Source: Circinella umbellata
Lineage: Eukaryota > Mucoromycota > Mucoromycetes > Mucorales > Lichtheimiaceae
Direction: 5' to 3'
DNA: 64,000 bases
Assembly (NCBI GenBank): GCA_025093555.1
Contig: JAIWNF010000026.1
Span: 636,920-700,919, forward strand
Shown: in pieces, positions 1 to 13,683 of the stretch
Position numbering within the stretch: the first letter of the stretch is position 1
Layout of the letters: every line of letters starts with the position of its first letter
Notes under the pieces: model-generated
Told to the model about the DNA's origin: nothing
What the model saw: only the letters and a program-made list of their open reading frames with translations
Databases searched by the model: none
Translations under genes and position numbers: made by a program

Positions 1-91
1 ATATATATATTTTATTTAGTGGGGGGAAGGAAAGGGATAAGGACAATCGAAATATTGACATATGCTCTGTTTTTTTTTGGTACTTTTTTAG

Positions 92-1789
92 CTTATGCAT
101 CTAAACTCAAAAAGGAAGCTATTAAAAGACCCTCTTTGATTAAATTTGATTCTGTGAAAAAGAGACAACGGCAATATAATATTCTTGAATCCATTAAGAA
201 AACTCAAAAGAAACGTGAAGAATTACAAAAACCTCCATGTGAGTATAATACCTGCAAACTTTATTGCAACAAAACCATTTTATGAAAAAAAAAATTTCTA
301 ACTTATTAATTTATTATATATAGCTACATCTTCAGGACCTCGTAGCACAATAGAAGCACATGGTATGGGATCAAATGGTCAACGATTACCAACGGCTATG
401 GAGTTAAGTTTACATAAAGCAAATCGTGATCGACAAGTACAACAAGCTTTAATGGAACAACGACAAATATCTGCAGGGTATAGTCTAAATGGACAACCAG
501 CAAATGTAAGTGATCTGAAATTATATTTCTACTTGCTCATCATTTTTTTTTTGTTTATATCTGGATTTGGGTTGGATGGTATAAAAACCTTAATGTTAAT
601 TTTTTTACTGTAATTAATCAGATTAATCCGATAAGACCTGTTCAACAAGTTGGGACTCCAGTTCATTCACCAGTAGGATCACAACCACGTCCATCGATGA
701 CGGCTATTCCCAGTACATCAATTCCTTCCAATGCGGGAGCAGTGGCAGGAGGTATTGTTGGATTAGGTGGTATGAATCGACCTATTCCTGCTGTTTCTAC
801 TGCTGCTAATGTTCCACGACCACCAGCGATACCAACTTCTCAACCAGGTGCAGTAACCCCACCTCCTCAAAATAGATACCCAGCTGCCCAATTACATCTT
901 TTACGACAACGCCAAATGGCACTTGTACAAGCAGCAGCAGCAGCCCAAGCACAGCAAGCAGGTGGTCGACCCCCTGTATCTGCACCACTTCAACGATTTG
1001 GTAATATGATGCCAGGATCACAACCACAACAGTCACCACAACAATCACCTATTGGAAGTTCTAATTCGGATGGAATCACGCAACAACAGCAGCAGCATCG
1101 TATGTCTGCTTCTCCTTCAATGCCACAACAACACCCATTACCTCCTCAATCACAGCCATTATCACAACCTCCACCTCAACAACCGCAACAGCCACAACCA
1201 CGGCCGCAGCAACCACAACAAATCCAGCAACCTTTACCTCAACAACCGCAACAACCTCAACAGTCTATGCCCCAACAACATCCACAACAACCAGGGAGTG
1301 TTCCTACGCAACAATTACCACAGCGACCACAACATCCCCAACCTGGTAATATGCATGCATCCAATGCGAATACTTTAGCTGTTGCTGCACAATTAGTCCA
1401 GATGGGATATCCTATACACCAATTGGCACCTCAACAACAACTTCAATTACATCGATACCTTGCTCAGCAAATGCAAATGCGTACAGCAGCTATTACTGCT
1501 GCAAGTCAGGCACAAGCACAAGCACATGTTCAGGCACAACAGCAACAACAAGCTGCGGCTGCGGCTGCGGCTGCTGCTGCTGCAACGAATGATATGAATG
1601 GCCCTGGTACTCCAGCATCTCAGTTCCTACAAATGACTGCAAGTCCTGCTATGGGACAATCACCTCAGCAACAACAAGTGGGTAACAATAATACGAATAA
1701 TGGAATTCCAGCGGCATTGTTAGCAGCACAACAACAGCAACGATTTCAACAACTTTTACAAATGCAAATGCAGCAGCAGCAGCAGCAGC

Positions 1790-1836
<47 letters not shown>

Positions 1837-1986
1837 GGCTCTCAAAATTCACCTATTCATCATTTATCTCCACAACAAGGGTCTCCAATGAATTTAACAC
1901 CTCAACAGCAACAATATTTACAGTTGCTTCAACAGCAGCAACAGCAACAGCAGCAACAACAACATTCTATGGGTCAACATAGGTGA
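92..1986 (+). CDS. Eaf1/Vid21-like NuA4 scaffold, C-terminal part (5' end outside window)
   Basis: This is the 3' part of a gene that starts upstream of the window. Three exons fit in phase: about 92-238, 324-505 and 622-1986, with introns starting GTGAGT and GTAAGT and ending in AG. The first exon encodes a basic helical stretch (KKEAIKRPS, then KKTQKKREELQ). The second has AHGMGSNGQRLPTAMELS followed by a charged helix. This order, basic helix, then a proline-threonine-xxELS motif, then a glutamine-rich tail, is what I know from the region after the SANT domain of fungal Eaf1/Vid21, the scaffold of the NuA4 histone acetyltransferase. The HSA and SANT domains would lie outside the window, so the identity is inferred from the tail. 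The last exon is largely polyglutamine, with one CAG/CAA run at about 1770-1837. The true first acceptor could be 18-19 rather than 90-91. Confidence 0.6.
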
Positions 1987-4049
1987 TGCATCATAACCGA
2001 CTTGACTACCCAAAGAGTAATTAAAGAAAAATTTGAAAGGTGGGATAATCCATTATTATTGTTATTTGGTGCAAGTATATTTTATAATAATAATAATAAT
2101 AAAACGGTATCAACTAAAAATGATGACTGGATCATTGATCTAAAATGAGCGTCTATTATTTTTAGACAAAAAAGAAAAACATTTTCCATACCACTCTTTC
2201 CCTTTTTTTTTTTTTACAATACAAATAACGAAATGTATAATTATTATAATAAATGTGTTTTGAGTAAATATATATCTATATATATATATTACTTGACAGT
2301 GTATATTTTTATTATGTGCTGTGTTCAACTTTGAATGATGTGACGTCTCAAGATTGGAAAGAAAAGCTCTGCTTATTTCTGATGAATGATGGATGGGAGC
2401 AAAGGTTTTATTTACCAATAAATAAAACTTTGGGGGGGAGCGTGATTCATGCGTACTTCTGGACTGGTTAACTAATATAATTGTAAAAAACTATGACTAG
2501 TAAGACCGAATCGAAAATATCAGCGATAACAGTAATAAACATACCAACTTCAAATTATTCAATTCACTGAGCAGAAAACAATAATAATTTGAACATTGAC
2601 TTTTCAACTACCTATGACGGTACTACATGTTTTTATTTTACACCAGGCAAAGAGTAGTAATAACAAACAAGCGTAAGTAATTTTTCAAGGTATTATTGAT
2701 ATAGCAAAATGATGACGATGATGATATACTTTTTGTCATACGTATAAAAATATTTATCCATCTACGTACATTTTTTACACCTTCATTAAATTTAAAATAT
2801 ACTATCCACAAATAGAGAGCTCATGTCAGTTCAGCTATGAATTAAATGGCTAGAACCGTCTTCACTATATAACACAAATTACCATAACAACATCAAGTGA
2901 TTCCATTCCATTTTTCAGTTTATTTTGTTATCAATATAGCCAATAGCTGGTTTGTATCTCAAAATTATTTTAACCCAACACTTTTGTTTTATCCTGTCCC
3001 TATAGCCTACCTCTAGAATCGAATAACATTATATACCAACCAATATATCATGTTTCCCCTTCCCCGCTTATCCACATAAGTTTAAATGTTTTCTCGACTT
3101 TAATGAATTTCTCTTATTTATTTATATTCTACCCGAGCTTTACGAACTCGTTTTTGACGAGAGAACAATTAAGGCTGAAAACAAGTGTGTGTTTGTGTTC
3201 ATTTAAAATTTTGTCTTTTAATGAAACATATAACTTTTTTTCAATGAAAAAAACAAATATACGCTTTACCCAGCTTTATCAATTTTTTTTTTCTTTCGCT
3301 TAATAGGTATCTTTTTTTTGCAAGTGATGTGTTTGGGGGGTGGTGGAGAAAGATTGTTTTATTTTTCATTTAACAAAAGAATTTTCTTTATTATTATTTT
3401 TATAACAAATGCTAACAACAACAAATCTCCTTGTGTTTCAAAAAGAAAGAATTTTACGTTATAAATAAATGAACGGGAAATGACCGATAAGGTGTGTGTT
3501 CGTGCTACACCATGTTACATCCCAAATTGACATAATCCTTCTTCAACTTCTGATATGAGTAAAATAATTATGTATCAATTAGAATATCTTTTGATATATA
3601 CATATATACGTTTTTTCTTTTCTCCTCAAAAAAAGAGAGAGAGAGAGAGAGAGAGTAAGGCTAGGTAGGTATATCCCTTTTGATTTGCTTAGCATACCCC
3701 GTTCTTCTTTACAACCCCCCCCCCCTTCCCCTTATAATTCATAAACGTAACGCCACATTTTTGAATAAAATGTAAAAATAAATCCTTTCCTTTTTTTTTT
3801 TTGGGATAATAAAAAAACCAAAACAAAGAAACTGTATTTAACAAAAAAGAAAAAGAAAACAAATAAGCAGGGAATGAAAAAAAAAAAGAGAGAGAGAGAA
3901 AGTAAATAATATGAAATGTGTTTAAAAAACAATAATAAAAAAGAAAAAAAGAGGTGTGTTGGATGGATATTGTTTAGAGAAGTTTAGGATATATAAATTC
4001 GATAGAGAGAGAGAGTGGAGGAGGAGATTATTAAGGGGGGAAATTGGAT
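1987..4049. other. AT-rich intergenic DNA, 3' flank of the Eaf1-like gene
   Basis: No coding signal is seen on either strand. The stretch holds poly-A/T runs, GA-rich simple sequence at about 3635-3655 and 3885-3905, and a C tract near 3715-3725. It should include the 3' UTR and polyadenylation site of the Eaf1-like gene. Confidence 0.6.
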
Positions 4050-4600
4050 TTACACGGTATCGTCATTTGTTCGTTCCTTTGCTTTTAACATTGATAAAGC
4101 TATTTATACAATGTAATAAAAAGAAAGACATATGATTGATTATGGTGTATATAAGAGAGAGAGAAAGAGAGAGAGAATTATTATTATTATTATTATTATT
4201 ATGTTATTATTAAAAGAGAAATGACCGGACCAGAAAGAGGAAAGAATATATAAAAATTTAAATTGACACTTGGTGAACTTTAATAAAGAATGAACGGAAT
4301 TGATGATTTGTTGTTATATATTGTATAATGAAAAGGAAATTGAGGTTACATACCTTGTCGAAGACCTTGTTCACCATGTGCTAAAGTACCTACGGGTAAT
4401 TTACCGTTCATATTTTTGATTTCCTTGACCATTTCAGGATTTTCACGTAAAACTGAAAGTTGTCGTGATAATTTACCAATAGCGATCACTTTCTTTTTGA
4501 TAACAAGACGTCGATGACGATTAGCTAAAATATTTGAAGAGGGTGTAGTATGTTCATTGGCGAGTTCGTCTTGGTGAACGTTAATGACAGCGAGAGACAT
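4050..4600 (-). CDS. Stand-alone calcineurin A C-terminal (calmodulin-binding) segment
   Basis: The ATG at 4600 opens an exon to 4354 that ends in a GTATGT donor. A second exon at 4099-4050 fits in phase and gives a 98-residue protein; a shorter alternative last exon near 4284 cannot be excluded. Residues 1-15 (MSLAVINVHQDELAN) match the segment just after the calcineurin B-binding helix of calcineurin A. Residues about 32-80, with VIKKKVIAIGKLSRQLSVLR and then GKLPVGTLAHGEQGL, match its calmodulin-binding region and what follows. The phosphatase domain is absent. No metallophosphatase motif is seen upstream to 9.7 kb, and no acceptor AG lies directly before the ATG, so this looks like a real start and not an internal exon. 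No clear autoinhibitory segment is seen. It may be a small calmodulin-binding protein or a gene fragment; expression is unknown. Confidence 0.5.
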
Positions 4601-6676
4601 TTTTTGTTGTTGTTGTTGTTATTTGTGATATAAAAAAAAAGAGAAAGAGGTTTGAGTTGAAGAAAAAGAGTTCTTATAATTTGATTGTAAGATGATAATG
4701 AAAAAAAAAAAAAGAAAAAAGTGATTTGTGGTCCTTTATATATTTCCAATTTTTTTTTTTGTACATCTTTTCTACATCGAATAATGGGGGAAAAAGAAGT
4801 TTCTTTTGGGGGGGGAGAGCAACAGAAGAAAGAGAGAATGGAATAAAGAGGAGAGAGGTTAAAGAAAAAGAAAAGAATAATAGAAAAGTGGGGGAGTTGG
4901 TTAACAAAAAAAGGGGGGGGGGAAGAGATCACTTTAATGCTAAAAAGTTAAGTTTTATGTTGAATGATGAGGGAGAGAGAGAGCGAGAGAGAGAGGAGGA
5001 GGGGGGGGAGGGGAGGGGGAGGTAGAGGAGGGTGACAAATGGGCGGGCCCACTTATTATCTTTTAACGGAAGAATTAGAAGATGCAGAATACGCATAAAC
5101 GAAGAAAATCCGTCAGGGACTAATCGAAACTTCTAACCCTTCTTTTTTAGAGTATAAATAAAAAATGGGATAACTTGAAGGTTTTTGTTGTTGTATAATA
5201 ATTTTTGTGTTATCCGCACGTGTTTTTAGTTCCGATGACATTCAAAACCAAAAAGATTTTTAATTGTCATAATATTTATTTATTGTGTTATATAGTATTA
5301 AATAATAATGTAAAGGAGTGTTTTTGAATGATCAAGTAACGTTAAGAAAAAAGGAGATTATATATAATGAAATCACCATGGAAAAGAAAATGTATATCTG
5401 TTTGTTAAAAAAAAAGGAAAGAAGCTTAAATTTTTTCTTTTTCTTCATCATCTTCTTTAGTCTCTCTCTCTGTCTCTCTCTCCTATATCATCATTATCAT
5501 TATTATATTTTGATGCAACTTGGCTTAATATTCAATAGTTAAAAAAAAAAAGAGGCACTCGGAACTACTTATCCCTTTTCATCTTCACATCCCCCCCCCA
5601 TCTTCGTTTAAAAACAAACTTTTTTCTCTTGTATTGGTGAAACGCCAAAAAAAAAAGAAGGACGATAATAAAAATTCAAGAAAGAATTATTATTAATGAA
5701 ACAAATCGATGATTCCATAACAAAACAATAAACATTTCCGTAACGAAAATTCCTTAATAAGTTGTAAAGTAACTAGTGTTACACAAAGACAGTTGTTCCT
5801 CCTACTCTCCTCTCCCCTCCCCCACATTATCCTCCCGGTAGATCCCTACCTTTTAATAATAATAAGAATAAAATGATCTCATAGGAAACAACATTAACAA
5901 CACATAATAAAATATAATAAAATAATAATAAAAATACGTTAAATCTTTACTATTCATTTTGGGTCTGTGTGTAAAAAATTCAGACAGCACAAAGAAAATT
6001 AGTATAAATAAATATTCTAATGCATAATAAACAACGCAAAATATAATTCTCTTTGCATAGTTCTCCGTCATTTAATCATCATAAAATATAATATTACAAC
6101 AACTCACGAAATAAATCATGCCATTGTATATATCTATCTATATATAATGGGGTTCTAAAATGATGCAGCAGAATTATAATAATTATGTTTCTATTTTTTC
6201 CAAAGAGAATAATCTATGATTCTATCTGGGTCATTAGATGAGGGAATTTTGGAGTGTTATTCTTCTCTTTTCTAAATCATATATATCTATATTACGTATC
6301 GTTCTCATTATTATTATTATTATTATTATTATGCAACTTAACTTGATGAAACAAATTTATTAAATTATTTTACATAAAACTTCATACGTACGTAATAATA
6401 AGAATTGTTTTTTGTTTTTATTTGGAAATCTTTTTGTAAATTATTCTTTTTAATGCATAATGAATAGAAAACAGTGGCATTTTTATTAGCCGTTTCCGTA
6501 TATATAAATGTGAGGGGGGTGAAAGAGTAGGCGAAGAGAGAGGGGGGGAGGGGAAAAAAGGAGCACTAATTGTGGTAGTTTTTTCTATAATATTTAAGGT
6601 TTGCCATATTATGCAGCAAAATGCACGTAAAAAAAAGCTGAGGCATTCCAGAAAGATATAACATGCAGCCAAAATA

Positions 6677-6710
<34 letters not shown>

Positions 6711-9676
6711 CTTGCATTTATACAATGAGTGTTATATAATTAAATAAGATGATGTCTATTGATGTTATATAATTGATATGTATTCATTTTAAACATATGT
6801 TTTTTTTTGATGACGATGATGATGATAAAAGGAGTTTTATACATTAATGTAATGCACAATTAAAAGAAATGTGGGAAAAAAAAAAAGTCAAAATATAGTA
6901 AGATAATTCCCCCCCACACACATACACACACACACTAAAATACAAGTGAATCAATTAACTCTACATCATAATACATTTAAAATGATAACAAGAACAACAA
7001 TAATACATTATGAAGAAAAATGAATAGTAGTAAAAAATGTATATTCATTGTCAATAATCAAATAATTCCTTAAAAAAACGGTTTTTGATTAAAAAAAAAA
7101 CAGCATACAAATTAATAGAAGTTTTTAACCCATTTGTAAGTACGTAGGGGGTAATTATTATGGATAAACCGCCATTTTTGTTATATGAATATGTGTACAG
7201 TATGTGAGAGAGAGACAAGGAGTTTTTCATTTCTAAAAAAAAAACAGAATTATGTCTCTTTCTCTTTCTCTCTTTTACCTCTTTTTTCTGGTGAAATATG
7301 GGATTGGCGTTACCCTTTTTCTTCTTTTTTTTTATAGTTCTAATTTGTGTGGTACTACTTAATTCAAGTTTTTTTTTTATAATGAAAATATAATATTATT
7401 TGTTCACCACATTCTCGTATTACGTATTTATAATAAATCATAAAGAAAAAACAAAAAAAATGACGTTTGTTGTGTATGATATGCAATTGTAATAATATTA
7501 ACTAGATTGATACGTTACATAATTATTATTATTGTTTGATTGTTTTTCTTCCCCCCCTTCCTTCCGGGGACATAAAATGACTTTAACGTAGTTCATTTAT
7601 TATAAACCTATTTTAAAGAAAAAACAAAATATGTATACATAATGCAAAGAAAAAGTAGAAAGAAAAAAATATAATTATGTTACTCCTGGAGAAATAATAT
7701 CTTATTGACAAAAAAAATCCGCCTACATCGTTTTATTCCCCCTTCTTATAAGTATACAGTATCTGTGCAGCAACTTGCAGTTTTATATCTCCACTCTCTT
7801 TGATTTATATGATACTATAAACGTCTACTTACTTACTTTCGGCTAAACATAAAAGGGCGTTTAATGTTAAATGATCTATTATTAACAATATATAAAACTT
7901 TGTAATAAAAATATATATATTTTTTTATTTTTTATTTTTCTTATTTGACAGTACATAATAATAATAATAATGCAATATGTAAATAAACAAGAACAGTAAC
8001 AATTTTATATAGAAGTAAAATGTTTCAATTTTTTCTCTTTTTTTTTTTTGATATACTATATGTATATATAAAAAGTTGTATACACATTTCTATTATTCGG
8101 ATATCTACATATTAATAGTAAGTTGATGTTGAGTTCAGAATTATATAGTTCAGGGCTTACGTATCAGTCGAAAGGAGTTATCCTGTTGATGCAAAAAAAA
8201 AAAAAAGTGTTTCTTTAGGAGAATTCCATACAGCAAGCAAAATAACTCTGCAATAAGTTTTATTCTTAAAAGTTTTTCCTTTCTGTTCTATTTATATTAT
8301 CCCAAACGGCAATCTGGATTTACCACTGTGATGGGGAAATGCAAAGATATATTTTATATTTAAATAATATCTCCCCAAGAAAACAAGTTTTTTTTTTGTC
8401 CAAACACCAATTATATAATTGATTCGTATTATACTAAGACTTGGTTGTGATTTAATCTATTATATTATACTTGTATGTGCAATCACTCATTATAAACAAA
8501 GTTTATAACTACATTTCTCATTTTAAGTGGTCAATTTTGTTTTTTGAGTTTTTGAAAGATACGTAGAATCCATTTATTTTTTTATATTGAGTTAATCCAA
8601 TTGTATATAGACAACTCATTTTTAATGTGCTTCAAATATGTATACAGCATATAGTTAGCATATCCATTTATATTTATCATTCTCCTCTAATAACCTTCTA
8701 ATAAAAGATTATTAAGTTTATTGTAAAAAGATTTTCAATAGATTAAATGGGAGGACTTGTTATAGAGTATTAGTGCATGATTTGAAATATGATATTACAT
8801 GGTAGATTTCTTTAATGTTATTCTAACAACCTATCTAACTTACTCTTCTTGTTTTAAAGCTTTTATGATAATAATGGGATTTTTAAAGATAAATAGAAAA
8901 CTATTTTTTTTCTTATGTGGCACGTACGTAAAAAGACAGACATTACAGGACATGAACTGAACAGTTTCCCTCAAGTACACTGGTAATATATAAATACATC
9001 AGTTTATGTTTCATTTATTGACTCTACTATTTAATCATTGAAATGCCTACCTAATAATATTATATATAATTGTATTTCATGGTCCTACTTTTTTTTTTTG
9101 TGCTTTTATGCATATATATTACGTATAATTTCGTTTTGCTCTAGATATACAGTACAAACAGATTATATCTCTATATACTATGAACTATGGGAGTTGGTAC
9201 GGGCAACCGCCAAAAACAAATATGATGCTTGGACACATCTCACTTTTATTTAAATTGTTCAAAAAGGCCAAAACAAATGTAATTATATATCAAGAAGATT
9301 ATGGTGTATTTTTGTTATTATAATTGTATATATGTAATATATGAAAATTGTGTATGAAACTGACAAGCAGGTGATGAAAAGATATATAAGAAATAAATAG
9401 TACAATCTAAATGAGAGGATGAAATGAATACTATTGCGATGACTGATATTTAATAGTACTGTTACTAGACAATTTATGCATATTGAAAAAAAGCCTTTTG
9501 CTTAGTAATCTTTTCTTGTGGTAAAACCAAAACTATGTTGGGGTGTGTGTCCATAGCAATTTACCAATTTTTATTTTTATTTTTATTTTTATTTGGGTAA
9601 AAATAAATAGTTTAAAAAATTTGGTTTTGCATAAAAGCTCTTTTTTCTTTATTTTTACAACGTTTCGTTTTCCCTC
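4601..9676. other. Long AT-rich gene-poor interval
   Basis: Five kilobases with no convincing gene. It contains A/T homopolymers, GA-rich runs (4970-5030), ATT and TA microsatellites (about 6300-6330 and 6680-6710), and leader DNA for the genes on both sides. A short coding-like patch at about 9131-9253 is discussed under findings. No tRNA or rRNA was recognised. Confidence 0.5.
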
Positions 9677-10598
9677 ATGTCACATTCACTTTCATTTGCC
9701 GAGGTAAAATGCTTTGCTATTTATCTTATTTGAATATATACATATACTGATTTAACCTGTTTTATAAATGTATACAGTTATATGTTGCATTAGATCCAAC
9801 GTCTATTCATAATGCAAACCAGGTATACACGCTTTTTTGTTTTTGATTTAAATCAATCAACAGCCATTACTCATTCACGTTCTCTTGTGCTTATTTTATT
9901 TTTTTATTTTGTCTTGACTAGTCAAAACCATTATGTGAAAATATATTTGATGTACCACGATCTGATCTTTTCGAAACTTATAATCGACTACGTCAAGCAT
10001 TCTGGTCTAATGAACCATCGATAGATACAATCAGCTTAACTTCAAATACAACAATAACTACTAATGATACAACACCTACATTTATTGAACAAAAAATAGC
10101 AACACCTGCATCTCCTTCTATACCATTGAAACGTCAACCAAGTGATTTGGAGATTATACCCTCAGAAGTCCAAGATCAAATACCATTGAATACCAATACT
10201 AAACGTCGTCGAATAGATAGAACGGATTCACCTAAACCTCAACAACAAAAAGAATTATTTGGATCAGCTAAAATACCCTCTTTATATACACTATGGGGAA
10301 TTAAACGTATTATAATACAACAATTACGATGTAGTTTACCAAGTAAAGATATCAAATACCCTTTTTCTTTTTTTTCTAATAACCTCCCCTGGGTGGGTAT
10401 TATCTAAAACGCGTTGTTTTTTTTTAATTTTAATTTATAGATTATAATGAAACAAAAATAATTCATATTATTAAAGAATGTGATCAACAATGTAATCAAG
10501 AACAAAAACAACATTTAAAACGATATTTAGAACCTATTTTACTTTCAACACGACGTCAATGTTTATCCTTAGAAGAAGCATTCAAACGATGGGAGTAA
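9677..10598 (+). CDS. Unrecognised four-exon protein of 216 residues
   Basis: Four exons keep phase throughout: 9677-9703, 9778-9822, 9922-10342 and 10441-10598, with introns of 74-99 nt and standard GT..AG ends. I chose the start because the first exon is only nine codons and leads directly into the conserved-looking second exon. The protein begins MSHSLSFAELYVALD. It has a hydrophobic/aromatic N-terminal block up to about residue 55 (including YNRLRQAFWS), a low-complexity Ser/Thr/Pro middle, and a basic KRRR patch that could be a nuclear signal. The C-terminal helical domain contains LYTLWGIKRIIIQQL and ends SLEEAFKRWE. I do not recognise the family. It converges on the next gene, with only 93 bp between the stop codons. 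Confidence 0.7.
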
Positions 10599-10691
10599 CC
10601 CCCCCCGATCCATTTATAACAATCCTTTATTATTATTATTCAAAAAAGAAAAAAAAAATGATGAATTGGGGAGTAGAGAGAATGAAGTTTT

Positions 10692-12105
10692 TTATTTTTT
10701 GGAAAAGAAATTTTGAATGGATTGACGTTTTTTATTGGAAAGTGTAAAAGATGCATGATGACGAAGGAATCCATTTTTCTTATTGGTATGATTATTTTTA
10801 ACAGTATTATTATTATCATCATGCTCAGTTTCTAAGAATAATGACATGGAAGACGGCCGGCGTTCTTTTTTATCTTGTTGATTATTATTTTGTGATGATG
10901 AAGAAAATAAAGAGGATGATCCTGTTTGTAAATTAACTAAATCATCTTGTAAATGTCTACGTAATTCTTCTCGATCAAGAACAGTTGTTGTTGTTCCTGT
11001 TATTGTAGTTGGTATGGAAGAAGGTGGTAAAGGAAATTCAATTGAATGATCATTATTATTTTCATTGGTATTATTAGTATTGTTAAAACCACCAGGGTTT
11101 ATTTCACTACTATCATTATAATTCATGATATAACCCAAAGGTCGTGAATCTATGGGTAAACTTGAAACAGATGATAAAAAGGATGATGTTGGATCAACAA
11201 TATTAGTGGATGCTGCAGCACTACTCGTCACAGGAATAGATGAAGATTGTAAAGCATAATCACGAATAAGACGTTGATGATCCTCTGTCAAGATCTGTTG
11301 TTCTTGCTGTTGTTGTTGTTGATGATGATGGGGTAACGGTGAACAAGTAGGTAATGATGGCAATTGCGATTCACGAAGTTGAATCACTTGATAGGCACGT
11401 TGTTTCCTTCGAGCTTCTTCAAATAAAGCGAACCAATTAGCAGGTACTTCTACTTGTAAATAACGTGTCCATAAATGAACGGGTGGATTACCAGCATTAT
11501 CAAATGCATCAAATGATTCGAAATCTCCAGGTAGAAATCTATTATAAATCTATTAATCCTTATTTCTTCAAAAGAAAAAGTGATTTTTTTTTTACCTTGC
11601 TTCAGACCAACGTAATGGTACTGCTTCCGATCCTTTAGAAAAAAAAATATATCAATGACATAATTAATAATCTACACAAGGTTTTTATTTCAATGATAAA
11701 TAAGATATAATCATACTTAGTATCGAAAAACAGCACATTTCATCATCCCATCCTATAAAAAGTTATACATAGTTTATTTTGTTCAGCTTTGTCATCTTTT
11801 ATTTATGCAGAAATATTCCTCTCTCCCCTTTAAAATTTTATTATTAATTTTGTAATTTTGTTTTTTTTTTTACCTTCAAACAATGTTATTGACACATGAT
11901 TAATCTTTACAATGTATAATGAACCTTTTGTTAAATCGTCATGATGAACAGGTTCTAATGTAGATAAACTTTTTGGTTTTGAATTTTGTTTTTTTTCTAA
12001 AGTATTAGAAGTTTGCCAACGAGCAAGTCTTTGTAAAGTAGTTGATTTTTTTGGTATATGATTATTATTATTATGATTATTATTACTGGTAGTATTTTCA
12101 ACCAT
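10692..12105 (-). CDS. Unrecognised four-exon protein of 383 residues, low-complexity C-terminus
   Basis: Exons at 12105-11874, 11752-11717, 11632-11596 and 11538-10692 join in phase; two exons are only 36 and 37 nt. The ATG at 12105 is preferred over one further upstream because the upstream extension is low-complexity leader. The N-terminus is Asn/His-rich, with TLQRLARWQTS. Residues about 62-150 form a compact folded region (SLYIVKINHVSITLFEG, WDDEMCCFSIL, FLPGDFESFDAFDN, VHLWTRYLQVEVPANWFALF). The rest is rich in Ser, Gln and Asn, with a short basic end (NFFSKK). The family is not recognised; the tryptophan-rich core suggests a conserved globular domain. It is convergent with the upstream plus-strand gene. 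Confidence 0.7.
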
Positions 12106-12910
12106 AATATAAATTTGAACAGGGGGAAGGGGTTGTGTATGTATGGAGAAAAAGGAATGGAGAGGGTGGGGTGAAGAGAAGAAGTGCTTTTTTTTTTCTA
12201 AGAAAGAATAGTATAACAAGAAGAAGAAGAAGATATAATTAGAAGAGGGGGGGGAATAATATAGATGGATCTTCTCTCTCCCCCTCCATATTGTACAACT
12301 TGTTTATAATCATAAGAGCTTTTTTTTTAGACCGGCGATTTCAAATCCATTATATTTAGTGTTACATGTAATTCTAACAATGTAACACCTTTGGAAAAAT
12401 GTTGAATACGTAACTGGTTTCCCGACCAACTTTTTTTCTGAACATGATTTTTTTTTTCAATTCACATGTATTATATCAATAAAAAAATAGATTCAGTTTT
12501 ATTCGTATTCTATCAATGAAGGTCATAATATATTTAATAATAGTAAAACATGTTCTGGGTAAAAAAAAAATTGACATATCGAAAAACAAATCTTTTTGTG
12601 TGTCAATGTTTTTTTTTACTGTTTTTGTTGATTAATAGGTATTACTACTTTATAAAGTAGTTCAAATTAGCACATACACACAATCTTTGGGGGTGGGGAA
12701 GATGAGGTTATGATATTTAGAAAGTGTAATATATGTGTGTGTGTAATATCAATGACTTTTATTATGTAGTATAATAGGTATACGTACTTTTTTTTTTTCA
12801 ATAAAAAAAAACGTGAATATATAAATGTATGAGGTGGATAATGAATTCCCAATGTGTATAGTACAGATTTCTTTTTGTTTAATAATATGCACTCTATAAT
12901 TTTTTACTGC

Positions 12911-12949
<39 letters not shown>

Positions 12950-13683
12950 TTCTTACGTATATAGATTTTGCGAAATCTCTTACCTAACCATAACCTTAAT
13001 TATACTAACTATTTTCTTTGTCTATATTATATTAGTACGTATCATAAAATAGGAGAAAAATGTCTACTACTGTACAAAATACAAATGAGTGTATGTACCT
13101 TTAATTTCTCCTCACTACTTACATACGTACACATTTATCAATATGTAAGTAGATTTATAACTATTGTAAACATTTGTTCTTGTTATACGTATATTCTTTT
13201 TTTCTCTCGGAAAGAGGGTTTCATTTATTCATCTATACCAAAAATGTACACGTTATATTAAAAAAAGAACTATAAAGCTAAAAACAGAGTGAGTTTTGTA
13301 CATTTCTGTTCAATCCAACCCAACAAAATTAAAAATTTAACAATCAAAAAAAAAATATTACACACAACACACAGAATTAATTAAAAAGTTGGGATTACAA
13401 AAAAAAAAAGCGGGAAAAATAATAATAACTGGTTGCATTATAATGATTGATACATGAAGAAGAAAGAAAAAAAAAAAAGGGGGGGGGGGAGGAGGAGAGA
13501 AATTATTATGTACAAGATGTTATGGGTAAAAAATCATACACACAAGACACAGACACGCATACACACGCAAGTAAAATAAAAAGAAAACGAACGAAAATTG
13601 TATAATAATAGTAATAATTAAATAATAATAATAAATAAATATTTCAATCCAAAAACATCACTTGGCTTTTTTTTGTTTTGTTT
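12106..13683. other. Intergenic, no gene seen
   Basis: Contains the promoter of the minus-strand gene that starts at 12105 and the 3' flank of INTS10. It is AT-rich, with a TA microsatellite at about 12916-12943 and a G tract near 13480-13490. Nothing coding is supported. Confidence 0.6.

Noticed and set aside
806..1852. Antisense and out-of-frame ORFs in the polyglutamine exon
   Set aside because: They are poly-Val/Ala/Leu or poly-Asn/His translations of the CAG/CAA repeat in other frames.
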